This document shows, one piece after another, positions 1 through 12,704 of a stretch of DNA of 64,000 nt. The position numbers were made by a program, and so were the translations under genes. The DNA lies in contig JARUPY010000387.1 of NCBI GenBank assembly GCA_029817715.1, forward strand, positions 4,836,001 to 4,900,000, given 5' to 3'. The notes under the pieces were generated by a model that saw only the letters and a program-made list of their open reading frames with translations, did not search any database and was not told the origin of the DNA. Numbering within the stretch: position 1 is the first letter of the stretch; the number at the start of each line of letters is the position of its first letter. This DNA comes from Melastoma dodecandrum. Its lineage: Eukaryota > Streptophyta > Magnoliopsida > Myrtales > Melastomataceae.

Positions 1-284
1 GTGCAAGTCTTTTGCAGGGCTGGAGGAACTACATGAGTGCGCCACATGTAGAAGCATTGCAAAATTATAATTTCCCTTCTAATTCGAATTGTAACCGATT
101 TGTACAAACTTACATGTATAGTAGGCAATGAAATCAAGTTTTTAAAAATTCATCGAACTTGCGATCCTTTCAACTACCTTATGGTCATATCATCATGAAG
201 CTCCGGCAGAGTTACTCCTGTGATACGACTCCCAGGAGTGATGGGACACCATTCATGTCGAGCCTTTACTTTACTTCTGTTAGG

Positions 285-720
285 TTTTGAGTTTGTTTAT
301 GGAATCATCAACATCCAACTTCATTCTATAAACCCACTCTACTTCTAATTACCTTTTTATATATAGGGTGGTCTATCGACAAGTTAAGTAAGAATTCTTG
401 TGAGTACTCCTTTAGAAACTGAGGTATGAGTAGCAGTGGGAGCCTTGTTTATCTTGGTAGACTGTTCACTATGTAGCCTCAACTGATTCAAAGTGGGATT
501 CTGAGGAAGAGTTTCGACTTCTTGCTTATAGTGCTCCAGATATCATGTGAGTTTTAAAAGATCATCGCCCAAATTTGATAGTTTTCATCATCAAACGACT
601 TTGAATGTTGTATTGAAAAACCACCAGAAGTCACATGACTACAGGATGAAGCCAGATGATTTGGGTGAATGATATGTGTATTTTATGGGGTTAATCTAAG
701 TCACGGTCCCTTGATAACGT
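285..720 (-). mobile_element. Internally deleted Ty1/copia fragment
   Basis: This stretch matches two separate parts of the copia element at 56306-60773. Bases 285-375 match the start of the reverse-transcriptase region (57890-57975). Bases 375-720 match the gag and leader region (60171-60530). About 2.2 kb between them is missing. The join lies at a short shared ACAAGT-like sequence, which suggests a deletion at microhomology. No LTR or open frame remains, and substitutions throughout make it older than the full copy. Confidence 0.8.
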
Positions 721-855
721 GGATGATGAAGAAAACATTTCTGCAGCTATAAAACGGGAAGGAAAAGGAAGAAACGCACCTAAAATCACGCCAACAGAGC
801 ATCTAGTTTGACTTAGTTCAAAATTACTTAGAAAACAACTCACATGAATAAATCA

Positions 856-1310
856 CGAGGACGCATCCTCTGCCGAAGCTCCTCAGGAGTTCTTTACAAA
901 TGCAACGAATGCTTTCTGCAGCTTCATCCCGAGAGCGCGAATCTACCGGTCGTAATCAAACACCCATGCCATGAACACGTCCTCAACTTCTATGTCTACC
1001 CGTGCATGCCCGTGTGGAGGATACAGTACATTTGCCATGCCTGTGGTAACTACGGCTGCTGCCCATCCTACTTCTGCAAAGTATATGCGGGTTACATCTC
1101 CATGCGGATTGCGCACTACGGTTGGAATGCAGCATCCAGCACGAATGGCACTGGCGCCCACTCGTTCTCAGCCCTCCACCAACGGACGAATCCCACGAGA
1201 ATTGCCGAGAAGTATGCACAGATCTGAGGCACGAGTCCTCTGCACCGAGTGTGAGTATGAGTACCCGGATGTCCCGAGATGCCATCCACCTTCCGGAGAA
1301 TAAGACGGAC
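856..1310 (+). pseudogene. DC1 (Cys/His-rich C1) domain gene fragment, frameshifted
   Basis: Translated pieces resemble the third and later zinc fingers of the intact gene at 61866-63452: a C-x-SSSGVLY segment, an HPCHEH segment and a CHACGN segment in one frame (from 844). A segment like HWRPLVL-PTD follows in another frame (from 1122). At least one frameshift lies near 1060-1130, and the Cys/His ligands after it are lost. There is no N-terminal P-loop region. It is best read as a relic of the same DC1 family. DC1 domains are plant zinc-binding modules, often tied to stress or hormone responses. Confidence 0.7.
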
Positions 1311-1315
1311 GAGCA

Positions 1316-1690
1316 GCTGAAAAGGCTCGGTGGTGAGGTTTATGATGACATAGATAACGTCCCTGGGGAGCTCGGTCCAAAGCTAGCGGAAATCCTGCAG
1401 GCACAAGCAGCTAAAAAGGCTCGGTGGCGAGGTTTATGATGACATAGATAACGTCCCTGGGGAGGTCGGTCCAAAGCTAGCGGAAATCCTGCAGGCACAA
1501 GCAGCTAAAAAGGCTCGGTGGCGAGGTTTATGATGACATAGATAACGTCCCTGGGGAGGTCGGTCCAAAGCTACGGAAATCCTGCAGGCACAAGCAGCTA
1601 AAAAGGCTCGGTGGCGAGGTTTATGATGACATAGATAACGACCCTGGGGAGCTCGGTCCTAAGCTAGCAGAAATCCTGCAGGCACAAGCA
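1316..1690 (+). repeat. Four tandem copies of a 94 bp unit
   Basis: Units start at 1316, 1410, 1504 and 1597 and are 94, 94, 93 and 94 bp long. They are nearly identical; the third lacks one G in CTAGCGG. One frame encodes an acidic segment beginning VYDDIDNVPGEL. Because 94 is not a multiple of three, the frame changes from unit to unit, so this is not a protein repeat now. It directly follows the DC1 relic. Confidence 0.95.
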
Positions 1691-2178
1691 GCTTGGATTG
1701 CGGCCGAGGATGATCAGAGCACGATTTCATCATAGTAGTATTGTATTCTCCGAACTTGAATCTAACCCTTCGATCATGGAAAATAATAATGATTAAATAA
1801 ATTATTTTTTCAAAGTAAGTAAATAAAAACTGAAGTATATCTATTGGCGAAGATGAATCAATTTCCGACGTAATATGTAGCACGTTTCAAAGCCACAATT
1901 CCCAAGAAATTCCAAGAAGTGATTTCCAGAGTCAGAGCCACACTCTCTGATTCATCCTTGCGGATGCTCAAAATTCAGTGAATGGAAATTCGAGAAATGA
2001 TTTTTTCTGTGATATTTGATTATAATCCCAGAACCAAACAAATGCTCCCCCCTTCCTTACAGATTTTGTATGCTGAACGTATGTATACCAACCTCCCCAA
2101 CAAAACCCAAGAAGAATTCTTGTAAGAAAAGAAGAAAGACAACGCAAGAAATTCTATGGTTATTCAAAGTGATTAATT
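1691..2178. other. Intergenic, no recognisable gene
   Basis: AT-rich sequence between the 94 bp repeats and the 3' end of the CDK-inhibitor gene. It presumably includes that gene's 3' UTR on the minus strand. No RNA gene, LTR or conserved frame was recognised. Confidence 0.6.
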
Positions 2179-2484
2179 TCAACTCCTCCTCCTTATCTCA
2201 AGCACTTTCTTCATCTCCATGTTCCAAAAGAACTCCTGCACCTCGGACGGACTCACGACCTCGGCCATCCCGAACAACCTCTTCCTCTTGAATGCAGTGG
2301 CCGTGGGGGAGGATCTCCTCTTCGTGGCAGTCACCTTCTTCCTTGGCGCAGGCGGGCATCTTAGAGTGGGGGGAATTCTGTGGTCCTCTGACGTAGGCGT
2401 CTGGTACCCTTCATCCTCCGTGTGGACATCCACGTCCTCCTCAGCTCTGGCCTCGATGCTGAGAAAGGGGGTCATAGTGAACAT
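2179..2484 (-). CDS. SIM: SIAMESE/SMR-type cyclin-dependent kinase inhibitor
   Basis: Encodes 101 residues in one exon. The central signature is EGYQTPTSEDHRIP followed by CPPAPRKK (residues about 26-50). This is the pairing known from plant SIAMESE and SIAMESE-RELATED proteins, which bind cyclin-CDK complexes and promote the switch from mitosis to endoreduplication. A basic stretch (KRKR) follows, then a C-terminal EFFWNMEMKKVLE segment like the family's cyclin-interaction tail. Length fits the family. The ATG at 2484 is the first in frame. The order SIM-like, GT4-like, VTE5-like, GINT1-like in this window matches my recollection of Arabidopsis At5g04470-At5g04500, which favours SIAMESE itself over another SMR. 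The SMR assignment is firm; the exact orthologue is inferred. Confidence 0.85.
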   Translation of the reverse strand: MFTMTPFLSIEARAEEDVDVHTEDEGYQTPTSEDHRIPPTLRCPPAPRKKVTATKRRSSPTATAFKRKRLFGMAEVVSPSEVQEFFWNMEMKKVLEIRRRS

Positions 2485-4169
2485 GAATGAGATGTTTGTT
2501 GTTGTTTGCTACCGAGGAGAAAGACGTATGTAGGAAGGATAAGAAGAAATGGGAGTTAGGTGGGTGGGAGAATGAGATTGGGAGAAAAGAAGTAGTAGTA
2601 GCCAGGAAGTTCGTTCAATCTCTCTTATTTGTCAAGATAATTTTACATGCCTTATGTGTCCTAATCGATGGTTGCTTCGTGATAATTTAAACCATCTTTT
2701 TTTTTTTAATTTTCTTTTGAAATTCTTTTTTGGGTAGGATTTTGGAATATATCACAGGTGGCTCACGTCATAAATGCTTTCTTCCCTCCCAATTAATTAT
2801 GCCCGTCCCACCTATCCCACGAGGATTTTACCATATTAGGATTATTTTAACAAAATTGGTCAAATATTACCGCCTTTGGAAACCCAAACTTTCAATTTAA
2901 TAAAAAAAAAGGTGGTTCTGAAAAGCGACACCCGTATAGAATTTTCTAATTTTTCTTTAATTGGCGTACGAGATTTAATAAAATAAAAATATAAAATAAA
3001 TTAAATTTTTTCAAAATGCGGGTTAAAACATGACAACTTATAAGAAAGTTAGGTTACAAACAATAATTTTGAAAAACTTAAAAAAATTTTATAAATGTCG
3101 CTATTTCTTTAATAAATTAAAAATGATAACGACTAAGAGCGGAAAATTGAGAATTTTCTAAAGAGCGGCCGTATTTAACTATTTTTTTTTTTTTAAAACT
3201 AGGTAAATTCCACGGAGCTCAAGCAACAAAAGCGCACAACACTTGCTCTCAGCGAGCTTTCGCCGGGGCGACACCTGCGTGATGCTTAAGAGGGTTATCG
3301 TCCTGGGACGAACACCCTGTATTTCCATAAAATTTCTCCCCAACATAATAATAATAATAACTTTCACTCTATTTACCTACATTCTCCCCGCTGCATCCAT
3401 CCTTTCTGGACACATCTTAAAAGCTAATAAAGAAGATTAGGGGGGAGAGGACAATTAAGGTATAAAGGAGCAATTGCACTTTAAAAGGATCAAATCCAAC
3501 AACAGCACCAGCAGCAAGAGGTGGGTATGGAAAGGATGAATGAATTGAAAAATGAAGATGAAGGAAGCATAGGATTCCCCCCAACTAAAAAATAAAATAA
3601 AATTTGAAGATGGAGACATACATACGCCAAATCAATATCTACCCACGTTACTTTACCATGAATCAATCAATTGTGGACACTAATAGCTTAATATATCTAG
3701 GATAAGGGGGCATATGGGGGGGTGGGGCCTCACACCCACAACCATCAACCCCATGAGGGAATTTATGCTGAGCACGTTACCTTAATTTCCTTACCCAACT
3801 TTGTTCTTTTCCCAGATGATCAAAAGCCTAAGAAACTCCACCACACACAAAATTCTTCCATGTGAAGTTGCCTCACTCCAATATACCCCAAAACTTACAG
3901 CTAGGCAGAGAATAAGAGTGTGTATATATGTACGAGTTGAAAGCAAAAAGTAGTAAGTACCAGACCAGACCAAGGTTAGCCAAGTTGCGAAAATGAGCTC
4001 AATCTTTCTTTTATTGGAACCCATCATGGAATCGTTAAAAATTCCTAATATGTTCTTTTGATGGGCATATGGCATGTATTGTGTGTGTATATATAAATGG
4101 AGCAAAGAAAACCAATGCTATGCTTATTGAAGAGTGGACCAACCTCGCGCAGTAGCGGTGAAACGAACA
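2485..4169. other. Intergenic, upstream of the SIM-like gene
   Basis: AT-rich with T and A homopolymer tracts (for example near 2697, 2905 and 3181). It should contain the promoter of the minus-strand SIM-like gene. The short frames here have no recognisable domain. No LTR or terminal inverted repeat was seen. Confidence 0.5.
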
Positions 4170-7100
4170 AAATTCTGGTTCAAGTGACTCTTCGACTCAT
4201 TAAGTTACGCCTTTCCATCGACAGATGAAAGATGCCTTCAGATATGCCATATGGTAAGGACTGACTCCTGCAGGAAGCACGATGTGGAGCTTCCAGAAAC
4301 TTGAATTTAATCCCCCGAGTAGTGGTTAGCAAGAAATTGAAAGGATTACCTACCCTCAATGTGCTGAACCACTTCCTGCACTCAGAAAAAAAAAAGTGCT
4401 CGAGCATTTCACAATACAAGTTGACGTACTTAGGCCACATAAATCCTCTTCTAAGATGCACGGGGTGCTGCTCAGTCAATATCCCTGTATGCGGGTCTAG
4501 ATAAACAATTTCTATCGCACTATGAAAAGCACAAACATTTACCAGGAGTTCCAAAATGCGGCAATAGCAGTGCCTTTTCTGTCAATAGGAAGATCGTCCC
4601 ATGACAAAGAACAAATCATTCTCGGGCCACTCCATCATCATGACACTAAGAAGATTGAAAATGACTTCTAGCCATATTTTGAGAACAGTTAACTGCTACG
4701 ACATGTAACAGAAATACAGAATGAACAGATAATAATGGAGCTTACCTCATGTTTTGTGGAACCCAACAAAAAGTTGGTAGCTACACTGGAATTTAAATAA
4801 AACGAATCAAGAGAATCCACAAACATCCAGTAAATTAGGAAAACAGAAGTTAATATAGAACTCGCCAGATGATAATTGGAGTGTAAATGGAACAATGTGC
4901 CCCCTAAAAAAAGATATTTACTTATCCAGTGTGCTTTACCTGGTGAACATCATGAACTCCAGGAATGGTGTCGGCATCGCCCAGCTATGAAATGTGGACC
5001 ATTAGCCGCCATCCTCTGGCATAGGAGGAAGAGCTTCAATATGAGGTGGCAATTTATACATCTTGCGGAACGCCAGCTTGAAAGCCTCCCTGAAGGTTTA
5101 ATACAAATTATATGTCCACCTAAAAGAGTTCTAAAATTGTTAAGCCTCAAGCACATGAGAAGGGTTTAACACAAACCAGGTTTCCACTTAAGAAATAAAC
5201 TTTTTAAGCTATACAATGAACCTTTCCTAATTACTTGATTGTTGAAAGGTCCAGAACTAAAGAATACAATATACCTGCAGCTTCCTCCATTCAACATGTC
5301 ACACATGGTCCAGAATGTGACCACATCATTGGTTCCATTAACACTACCATCCATCTCCAAACATGCCCAAAAATATAAAACATCTCCCATGGTATCCCCT
5401 TTCACAACATCTTCTAGTGAAACCTGTTTTATCATTTAGGAGACAAATATCTCAATTTTGTTATCAATATGAACAGATTAAACATAAAATACTTATCAAA
5501 ACTAATTTTAAACACTTTATAATCACCAAAGACTTAGTACCTTTCTACCAGCTGCACCAAGCCAATCCAAGGCATTGTATGGATGTCATCTACTTTGTAA
5601 GTCATTGGAAACATTCCTCCAACCTCACATAGAAGCTCTTGGTAACAAGAATTACTTAGAGAGTTCAGCCGTGAAACTGTGTCCACATCATCTGATCTTA
5701 ACCTTCTGCATTTTGTAGTCCGATAAAAATCAATTTAATGACGAATAATTTCGGAAGTTGAAAACCCTGGGTAGTAAAAAAATAGTAGTTTGGCTACCAG
5801 AGAAACTCTTTAGTGACAAATCTTATAATCAACAACCATATACGGAGTATCAATGAAAAAGAGTAGCAGCATCATTAAGCTTCAGTTACACTACTAGAGC
5901 TGATAAAACATTCTGCAATATAACATACCAAAGAAAAAGAAGATTCTAATAAAGTCTTTGACTACCAAACCTTCCGATAAAAAAGACCAACAATTGAAAG
6001 CTAAACTTACCAGATTTAAGCCTCGGTATAGCGAGCTGCAACGTAAAAATGGCCAAGCTCCTGTCTATCCATATATATTGTCTATGCAAGCTGGTTGCCC
6101 TGTCCTCCCAAGTTCTCCCTCATCCCGTTCATTTGCTCCAAAATTGAACTTTTCTGATTTCCGGGTATTGCGATATATACCATTCCATGATTCCAAATCC
6201 TTTTCCATTCTTTCCTCGAGCTAAAGATCGCAAAAAGGGCATACATGAAATATGTAAACAAATAAAAACTGTCCAACCAAACAGTTTCAAAAGTCAAATG
6301 AAATGCTAGAATTAAGAATAATAATACACACCTCCATTTCGATGTTCTCATACTAAACATCTTCAATTTCCCTCAAAATATCCCAATCTAACTGCGTAGG
6401 GAAATCTTTCGGAATTTTTCTGTTATTACTAGATGAGTTTCTTGGTAGCATATCATCCATCAACTCTTCCTCTAGCATATATATAGTACTAGCTCAAGTA
6501 TGAAAATCATCCTTATGATCTAGTTTAACAATGGAATCTTCATTATTTCATTCCCGAAAATATCCCATCCCCATGTGATCTGCTCAAGCGGAGAAACAGG
6601 ACCTGGCAGCGGTGGTATCCGAAGAAAAATCAAGCACGTTCTTGAGAAGCCAAGGCGTACAAGGAGACACATTCCGAGGCATGCATGTCCTCACGTAGCA
6701 GTTTCCCAGAATATGCAATTTTAGCAGCAGATTCAGAAAGTCTATCATCTGAGACTAACAGAGAGAACACATTCATCAAAGCCTTCGGATCATGCTTGGG
6801 AGAAGACATAATGTAGGTCCCATCAACAACCAACAAATGCCCTTCATATCAGGCTGGGATGAGGCCATATTCAGCTGGAGTTTAACTATTTTGAAGAAGA
6901 CAAATCAGAGACATACATATCTTTTAAATGCTCGTAATGGGAAGAACCATAGAGACTATGTCAGCCATAATCAACATGCTATTGACATCAGCATTCATGC
7001 CAAAATGCTGCACTGACCCGGGGCCAAGTCCTAGATGAGACATTACATCCTACAAAACAATGGAAACATCACTACCATGACCAGATTCATACCAGAAACA

Positions 7101-9901
7101 GCCGACGGAGAAAACCTCCCTACCATTTGAATAAACTATTAAACATTAGCAAGCAAGATTGGCCCACATTACTCAAGATGGTTCGGTAAATATTTCTGGA
7201 GGATATTGGACTTTTGGAATAATAACATGAGATGCTAGAATGCTCCCAAGATGAAAATACTGCTGTACGCTTGAGACATTTTGGTTTACAAAATACAAGG
7301 CAGTGTAAGCCAAAATTCTTAGTGTGGAAACAAAACAAAACCACCTTCAGAATGTCCTACTTTCATATTATATTGATAACACATCGTTTTCTGAAATAGA
7401 TCTGAACCGAATATCCTTTGCTTCTACTCTACTTTAATGCTATGGCCACGCTTCTATATCTATCTAGGAAACATTCAGTGCAAGCTCGTGATTGTAACAC
7501 GTCAATGAAGTTCTACTTACTTTTCTTTTATCATTGTGAAGTACTTCAACATTTTTCTGTGAATATCAGCACATTAGAATGATTGACACCTAAGAATCCA
7601 GATTAATAAAAGAAGATTAAGTTGAAAGATAACTACCTGAAAAGAATGATTATGTTCATCACTGGAATTACCACCTACAAAAGCAAACTTAAGAAAACCT
7701 CCATCCTGCTTCCTTGCATACTTAACTAAGAGAGGCTCAATGGCATGCATTGCCAAGGAGTGGTCCCATGAAAGTTCATTATAAGAGAAGGAGTATCCGA
7801 TGACGACGACAACTCGAGTCTTCTTTTTTAATGCCTCTGTCTTCTCTCACTTGATAATTAGAATGTGTCTTGCTAAACCATTCTAACCACAGATCTGCTG
7901 ATGACCCCGGAATGACTAAACATTTCCAGAGTTAAGTGCACTATACAGCATCTGCACAAGAAAGGCCCAATAATGACGTCTCAGATGGACAGAAATTCCA
8001 TCAGCTATAACAAGGTATAGTTAATTTACCGGCAGGCTAAAATGTGAAAAAAGGACAACGTCTGCCCTGCTGAAAGCACTTCTCCACAGAGAAATGAGAT
8101 GTGTCAAGCCCATTGTTTCATAATGCCTGAGGCACTTTCTAGCGTATCCTCATGAATAATCCATGTAAGTGGCACTGAAAAAAAAGTTTCCTGCATAAAT
8201 AAGGCTGCAAAAATCTGTAACTCACAAAACTAAACTATCAAGGCTGGACCACATGCACTGAAAAATCGATTTGCCATTAACTTATGTGGCAGCTCTTAAT
8301 TTCTGGGAAGGTAACTTTAATTTTGATTCTTTGGAACCATGAGAATAAAAAAACCACCCAACCAAGGAAACATTAGAAAATTCGGTCAATCTAATTCCTA
8401 TGTAGTAGTGAACCTCTTCCCCTTGGTCCACACAAAGCAACAAAAGTTACAGCACAAGCGAATAATAGTCAAAAGTATATTCTCTAGAAGATTCTGAGTT
8501 GGAAACAAACCTAGATATCAATTCCTTTGCTTCAAAAGTGTCGACAATAACACCTTCAAAACTGAAAAGAGAGGAGAAAAATGGAAAGAAATGAGCTTGT
8601 CAGACGGTGGTGATATTAGATATATAGCAGAAACATGAAAAAACCAATATAACCTGTGAAACCCTGCATTGACCAATCGACCAGACTAATCAGATCAAAC
8701 ATGAGGATTATAATCTGAATGGCTACATTCTTCCAAATGGAATAGGCCTCATCACAATTGATCGTATGTATCTGAAATATCATTATCAAGGGAATACATA
8801 AAGAATTCTCAATACACGAAATGAATCCAAATAAGAGACTACAATAGACATCCACAAGTTTAACTACCTACAAGAACAGGAAATTATTCGAATAATTAAT
8901 TATCAAAAAAGGTGTTTGAAATGGTAGAAATAACACATAAATACAAGAGAGCCTCGCCATAAATACATAACCGAGCTTCTGCAAATTGTTCACCACAGTA
9001 AGGAGCATCAAGGAATGTGAATTTATCTTCATACTCCCAAGGATCTGAAGTTTTAAAGGGCTACAAGTAAGATAGAGGATAAACGTGTTTTGAATTGATA
9101 TGTGAGCAAACAGAGTTCAAAGATTCGTTCTGGTCATAATTATGTAAAACCATAGAAACCAATCGACATGACTGAGGGCAGCAAATTAACAATTGTTCTG
9201 TCATCATGTAGGCAAAAATCAGACACACCTATCATTCAACATTACTCTTCTTAATAAATTAGCACAAAGATGTAGTTACGGGTTGATCTCAGATAAATTA
9301 TACTACAATAACTTATGCACAAGAATTTGGCGTATACCCATCTTCATTTAGATTATTAAATAATGGAACTCTTGGCCCCACTGAAACGCATTGATATTCC
9401 TCAATTCTGAAAACAACCCACCACCCGATGGACTGATCCAAACAATACTACCAGCAGCTGCATAACATAGCGAGGGAGAGAGCTACCCACAAGAAGCAAT
9501 CCACGGCAGCCGAACCCCTCCCCTCCCCTCCCTCCTGGCCTGATCCAACAACCCCTACCCATCCACGAACCTCCTCTGAGCCAGGAACCTCAGTTGACTC
9601 CCCAAACGAAGCCCTTCCCTCGCCAACCTCCCCGCTCTCCATATCCTCTCCCCTCTCCCCCAGACCACTGCAGCGATCGAGCTCTGAAACAGAGACAACC
9701 ACATAGATGAAAACAGCTCCAAGGATCAGGACATAGAGGTAGCGATTTGCCCCTGAGGGGAGTGAGGATCAACTTCCAGCCGAGACATCCGGCGAGGAGA
9801 CCGTGGCCGTGGTTGTGGCGTGGTCGGATGGTCTTGGCGGAGGTGGAGGTTCGCTTGAAGGGGAATCGGTCCCGGATGCGACCGGAGGGAGGGTGGTCCA
9901 C
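4170..9901 (-). pseudogene. GT4-type UDP-glycosyltransferase gene (At5g04480/At4g01210-like), decayed
   Basis: Exon-like blocks on the minus strand match a roughly 1,000-residue plant glycosyltransferase. The first exon (about 9901-9450) has a basic start (DRFPFKR) and a membrane segment (YLYVLILGAVFIYVVV) in a different frame. Later blocks include HAIEPLLVKYARK (7756-7640), SPKHDPKALMNVFSLL (6810-6630), QLDWDILREIE (about 6400-6365), VSLEDVVKGDTMGDVLYFWA (5420-5290), EAFKLAFRKMYKLPPHIEAL with an in-frame TAA shortly after (5090-4990), and LLVNVCAFHSA followed by VYLDPHTG (4550-4440). Visible lesions are a frameshift near 9745, a shift near 6545 and the TAA near 5007. Such proteins are Golgi or membrane glycosyltransferases of uncertain substrate. 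Exon borders were not resolved. The pseudogene call would fail if splicing avoids the lesions. Confidence 0.7.
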
Positions 9902-12087
9902 TGGGGGTGGATGGATCGGTGGGTGGGTCAGTTAGCTGAAGAGGCGGTTACGGAATAGGATCGAGAGGTGTAAGAGGCGGCGTTTCGGGATTTGGCGGGA
10001 GACTGCTGGCGCCGACGCAGCTGAGTGGGGTTTTGTTGTTTCTGCCACCAACCCCCAACCACCTCACTCTTGGCGGCTTTCTCCGTCGGCGAGGAGGACG
10101 CCAAGTCGGGCCTCACAAATCCTGTAGGCCCATCGGGCCGACATAACTATCAATCCATTACCCCTAAGTTACGCCGCAATCACTTCTCTCTAACACAAAA
10201 CAAACGGAGCCACCCCTGCATTCCAATTCTATCAAAGAATAAATATTTTTTTTTCTTAGTTCCTAAATTTTATCATAAACTTATTTCCGCTTGAGGTTGT
10301 TTTGTTACGTCGAAATATGTTCTGCTTTCTGTTTTCCTTTCTAAGTCATAAATTAAAAAAGAAATCATTTTAATGCTTTCTACTCTAATAAAAAATAAAG
10401 GAAACACGAATGTAAATTTCGAGTATTAAGAGTTAGGGGTATAATACCCACAATCGAATGAAACCATACCGAACGCTCCAAGTCCGGGTAAATTTCATTA
10501 AGGACATGTTACATCCCGATTCTTGATGCGATCGAGTAAGTTGTAATAGGTTCTCGTAAAAGGAACGGATAGAACTTCTACAATAGCAAAACTTTTTTTT
10601 TGGAAAGAACGGAAACAAATAAAAAGGGGGAGTCTATTCCTGTTCGTCAAATTTTTTTGGCACAAATGTTTTTTTTTTGGTAGTGAGGCTCGTGGGCTTG
10701 TCAAAAAGCCTCCGAGTCTCGTGAGAAGGCTTGTAAAAAGTAAATTCTCCACGAACCTCGGTTATATAAAAAAAATTGACAGTAAAAGGAAAATTTTGTT
10801 AGGTTTAGGTTCTTGAAAAGCTAAAATAATGAGTAGAACAAACATTTTTTCCTTATAAAAAGAGTATGTCATTAGTTTTTCCGCAAGTGTGTCATGGATG
10901 GATAAGGATACGGTTAACATTTGTGCATTATCTGTATTTCAGACACAAAAAATGAGATAGCTTGACAACTTTCCTTCACGTGGTCAATAACAACATCATG
11001 GAGCTTTTCGGGATATCAAACTATATATTAGGTTTTTCTTTATTCATGTCAACATGGTGAAAACTTTTGAGCAAAGTCGCAAGTTTTTGAAATATTTCAG
11101 AGAAAAAATCACACAATGTGATTGAAGATGGCTTCTTTAGAGTCACTTCAACGTCAGATGGTCGCTTTTCAATAGCCTATTTGAACTCACTTTTCTTGAA
11201 ATTCGTCTACAAACCTTCATCTGAACTTGATGCTTCTTCTCTTGGGGTTTGAGTGTTCTTCTTATATTCCTCTTACGAGTCAACCAAGTCCAGCCTTCTT
11301 TCGCAATTACTTCTTCATCAATAATTACTCAACTTGATATATTGACGATAGGACTGACATATGATATCATCTTCAAATGATGGAAAACTACCATCTCACC
11401 AGGGCTAAATGACCCGAGGATAATGATGGAAGTGTCAGAACTTGTTACGCGAATCAATTTTGGCGATAACACAGAACTCAAGTGAATCTTTTTCTCAAGC
11501 GCACACTCTATAACCCTTTCATTGAAAACGAATCATTTCTCAATAGGATGACTTAGGACACGATGATATTCGTAAAAATTTGGTTCCCCTGCTCAACTTG
11601 CTTGTTGCGGGCATTTCAAATGTGAGAGTTCAATCATATTGGTTGATAGAATGAAGTAAAATATATTTACAACATCTGAATTTTGAAAAATGATATTGAT
11701 TATTTTGTCTTCCCTCCAAAGTTGGTCGCTTCTTCTCTATTCAGGGAGTCACTGTATTAAAGACTAAAGCGCTTCATGGTTCCTTTTCCTTTGCATTTGG
11801 GGACTTGACGAGAATATCTCTAGAACCATTACTTATTTCTTGATATCCTTAAAAGCATATTTGCCCACCATTCTACTACCTGGTCTTCCTAATCCCTTGG
11901 ATGACTCCTAGAAGGTCTCTTACACAAACTCATGGAAAGTTCAGCTTCAAATCATTCACTCTTATAGCCAATTCCTCTAAAAGATCGGGGATTGATCATT
12001 TATAAAATATAACGAATTTTTCGAAGAATTCCTTAAATACATGTTTATAAATGTGGCTTTCAAAAAACAAAAATCGTAGTTCAAGTT
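9902..12087. other. Intergenic, 5' flank of the GT4-like gene, then decayed sequence
   Basis: About 9902-10130 is GC-richer and probably the old promoter and leader of the minus-strand GT4-like gene. Beyond 10200 the sequence is AT-rich with no open frame over 100 residues and no feature I can name. The portion 10900-12050 has the even composition of old transposon sequence, but I could not assign it. Confidence 0.4.
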
Positions 12088-12092
12088 CAAAT

Positions 12093-12704
12093 TGTGAGAA
12101 ATCACCTAATCAAAGAAAACACAAATAAAGTAAACAGTGGAAAACCGGATCGGTTACGCGGGTTTACGGTCACCGAGAAAGATCAAGGGAAAAGAAAACG
12201 TACACGTATTCACCATGTTCGCCATACCGTAAAACTGAAGAAAGAAACCGGAGCGACGTAGATCTTCTTCGTCTTTTCCTTCCTGTACGACTGCTCTCGA
12301 TGGAGGAGGCCAAAGAAAGTGACGATCTGACTGACTAGGTGATTAACCCAGATATAGGAAACCTAATATAGGTTTACTCATGAAAAGTCAGTTTTAGCCT
12401 TTAATAAATAAAAGTCAGAAGGACAGGAGAAGGAACCTAACCGTAAATAACCATAAACTGTATAACCTATGGTCCTATCCATCAACAAACCATAGGATAG
12501 CCTACACCCAGCCATAAACCTTATTAAATAAACGAGATGCATATATCCCAACAACTTTAGCGATCACGATACTTTAGTGAGATTTCACACATTGTCTTAT
12601 GTCACAGCCTGTTTTACGATAATATACTTTAATAAAGTAAAAATAAATAAAAGTAAAAGTAAAAATAAACAATTAATGGAAGCCCAAATAACAAATTTCT
12701 AACA
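12093..12704 (-). repeat. Copia LTR, full length (612 bp)
   Basis: On the plus strand it begins TGTGAG and ends TAACA, giving TG...CA ends. A purine tract (AAGTGGGAGAA on the minus strand) abuts it at 12705-12715, as expected for the polypurine tract before a 3' LTR. Its outer border meets the CAAAT target duplicate. Confidence 0.75.

Noticed and set aside
1..284. Left edge of the window as a DC1 exon
   Set aside because: A few Cys codons are present, but frames are broken within 30 residues and no finger pattern could be traced.
3791..4105. 104-residue minus-strand frame as a gene
   Set aside because: No domain, low complexity, no splice or neighbour support.
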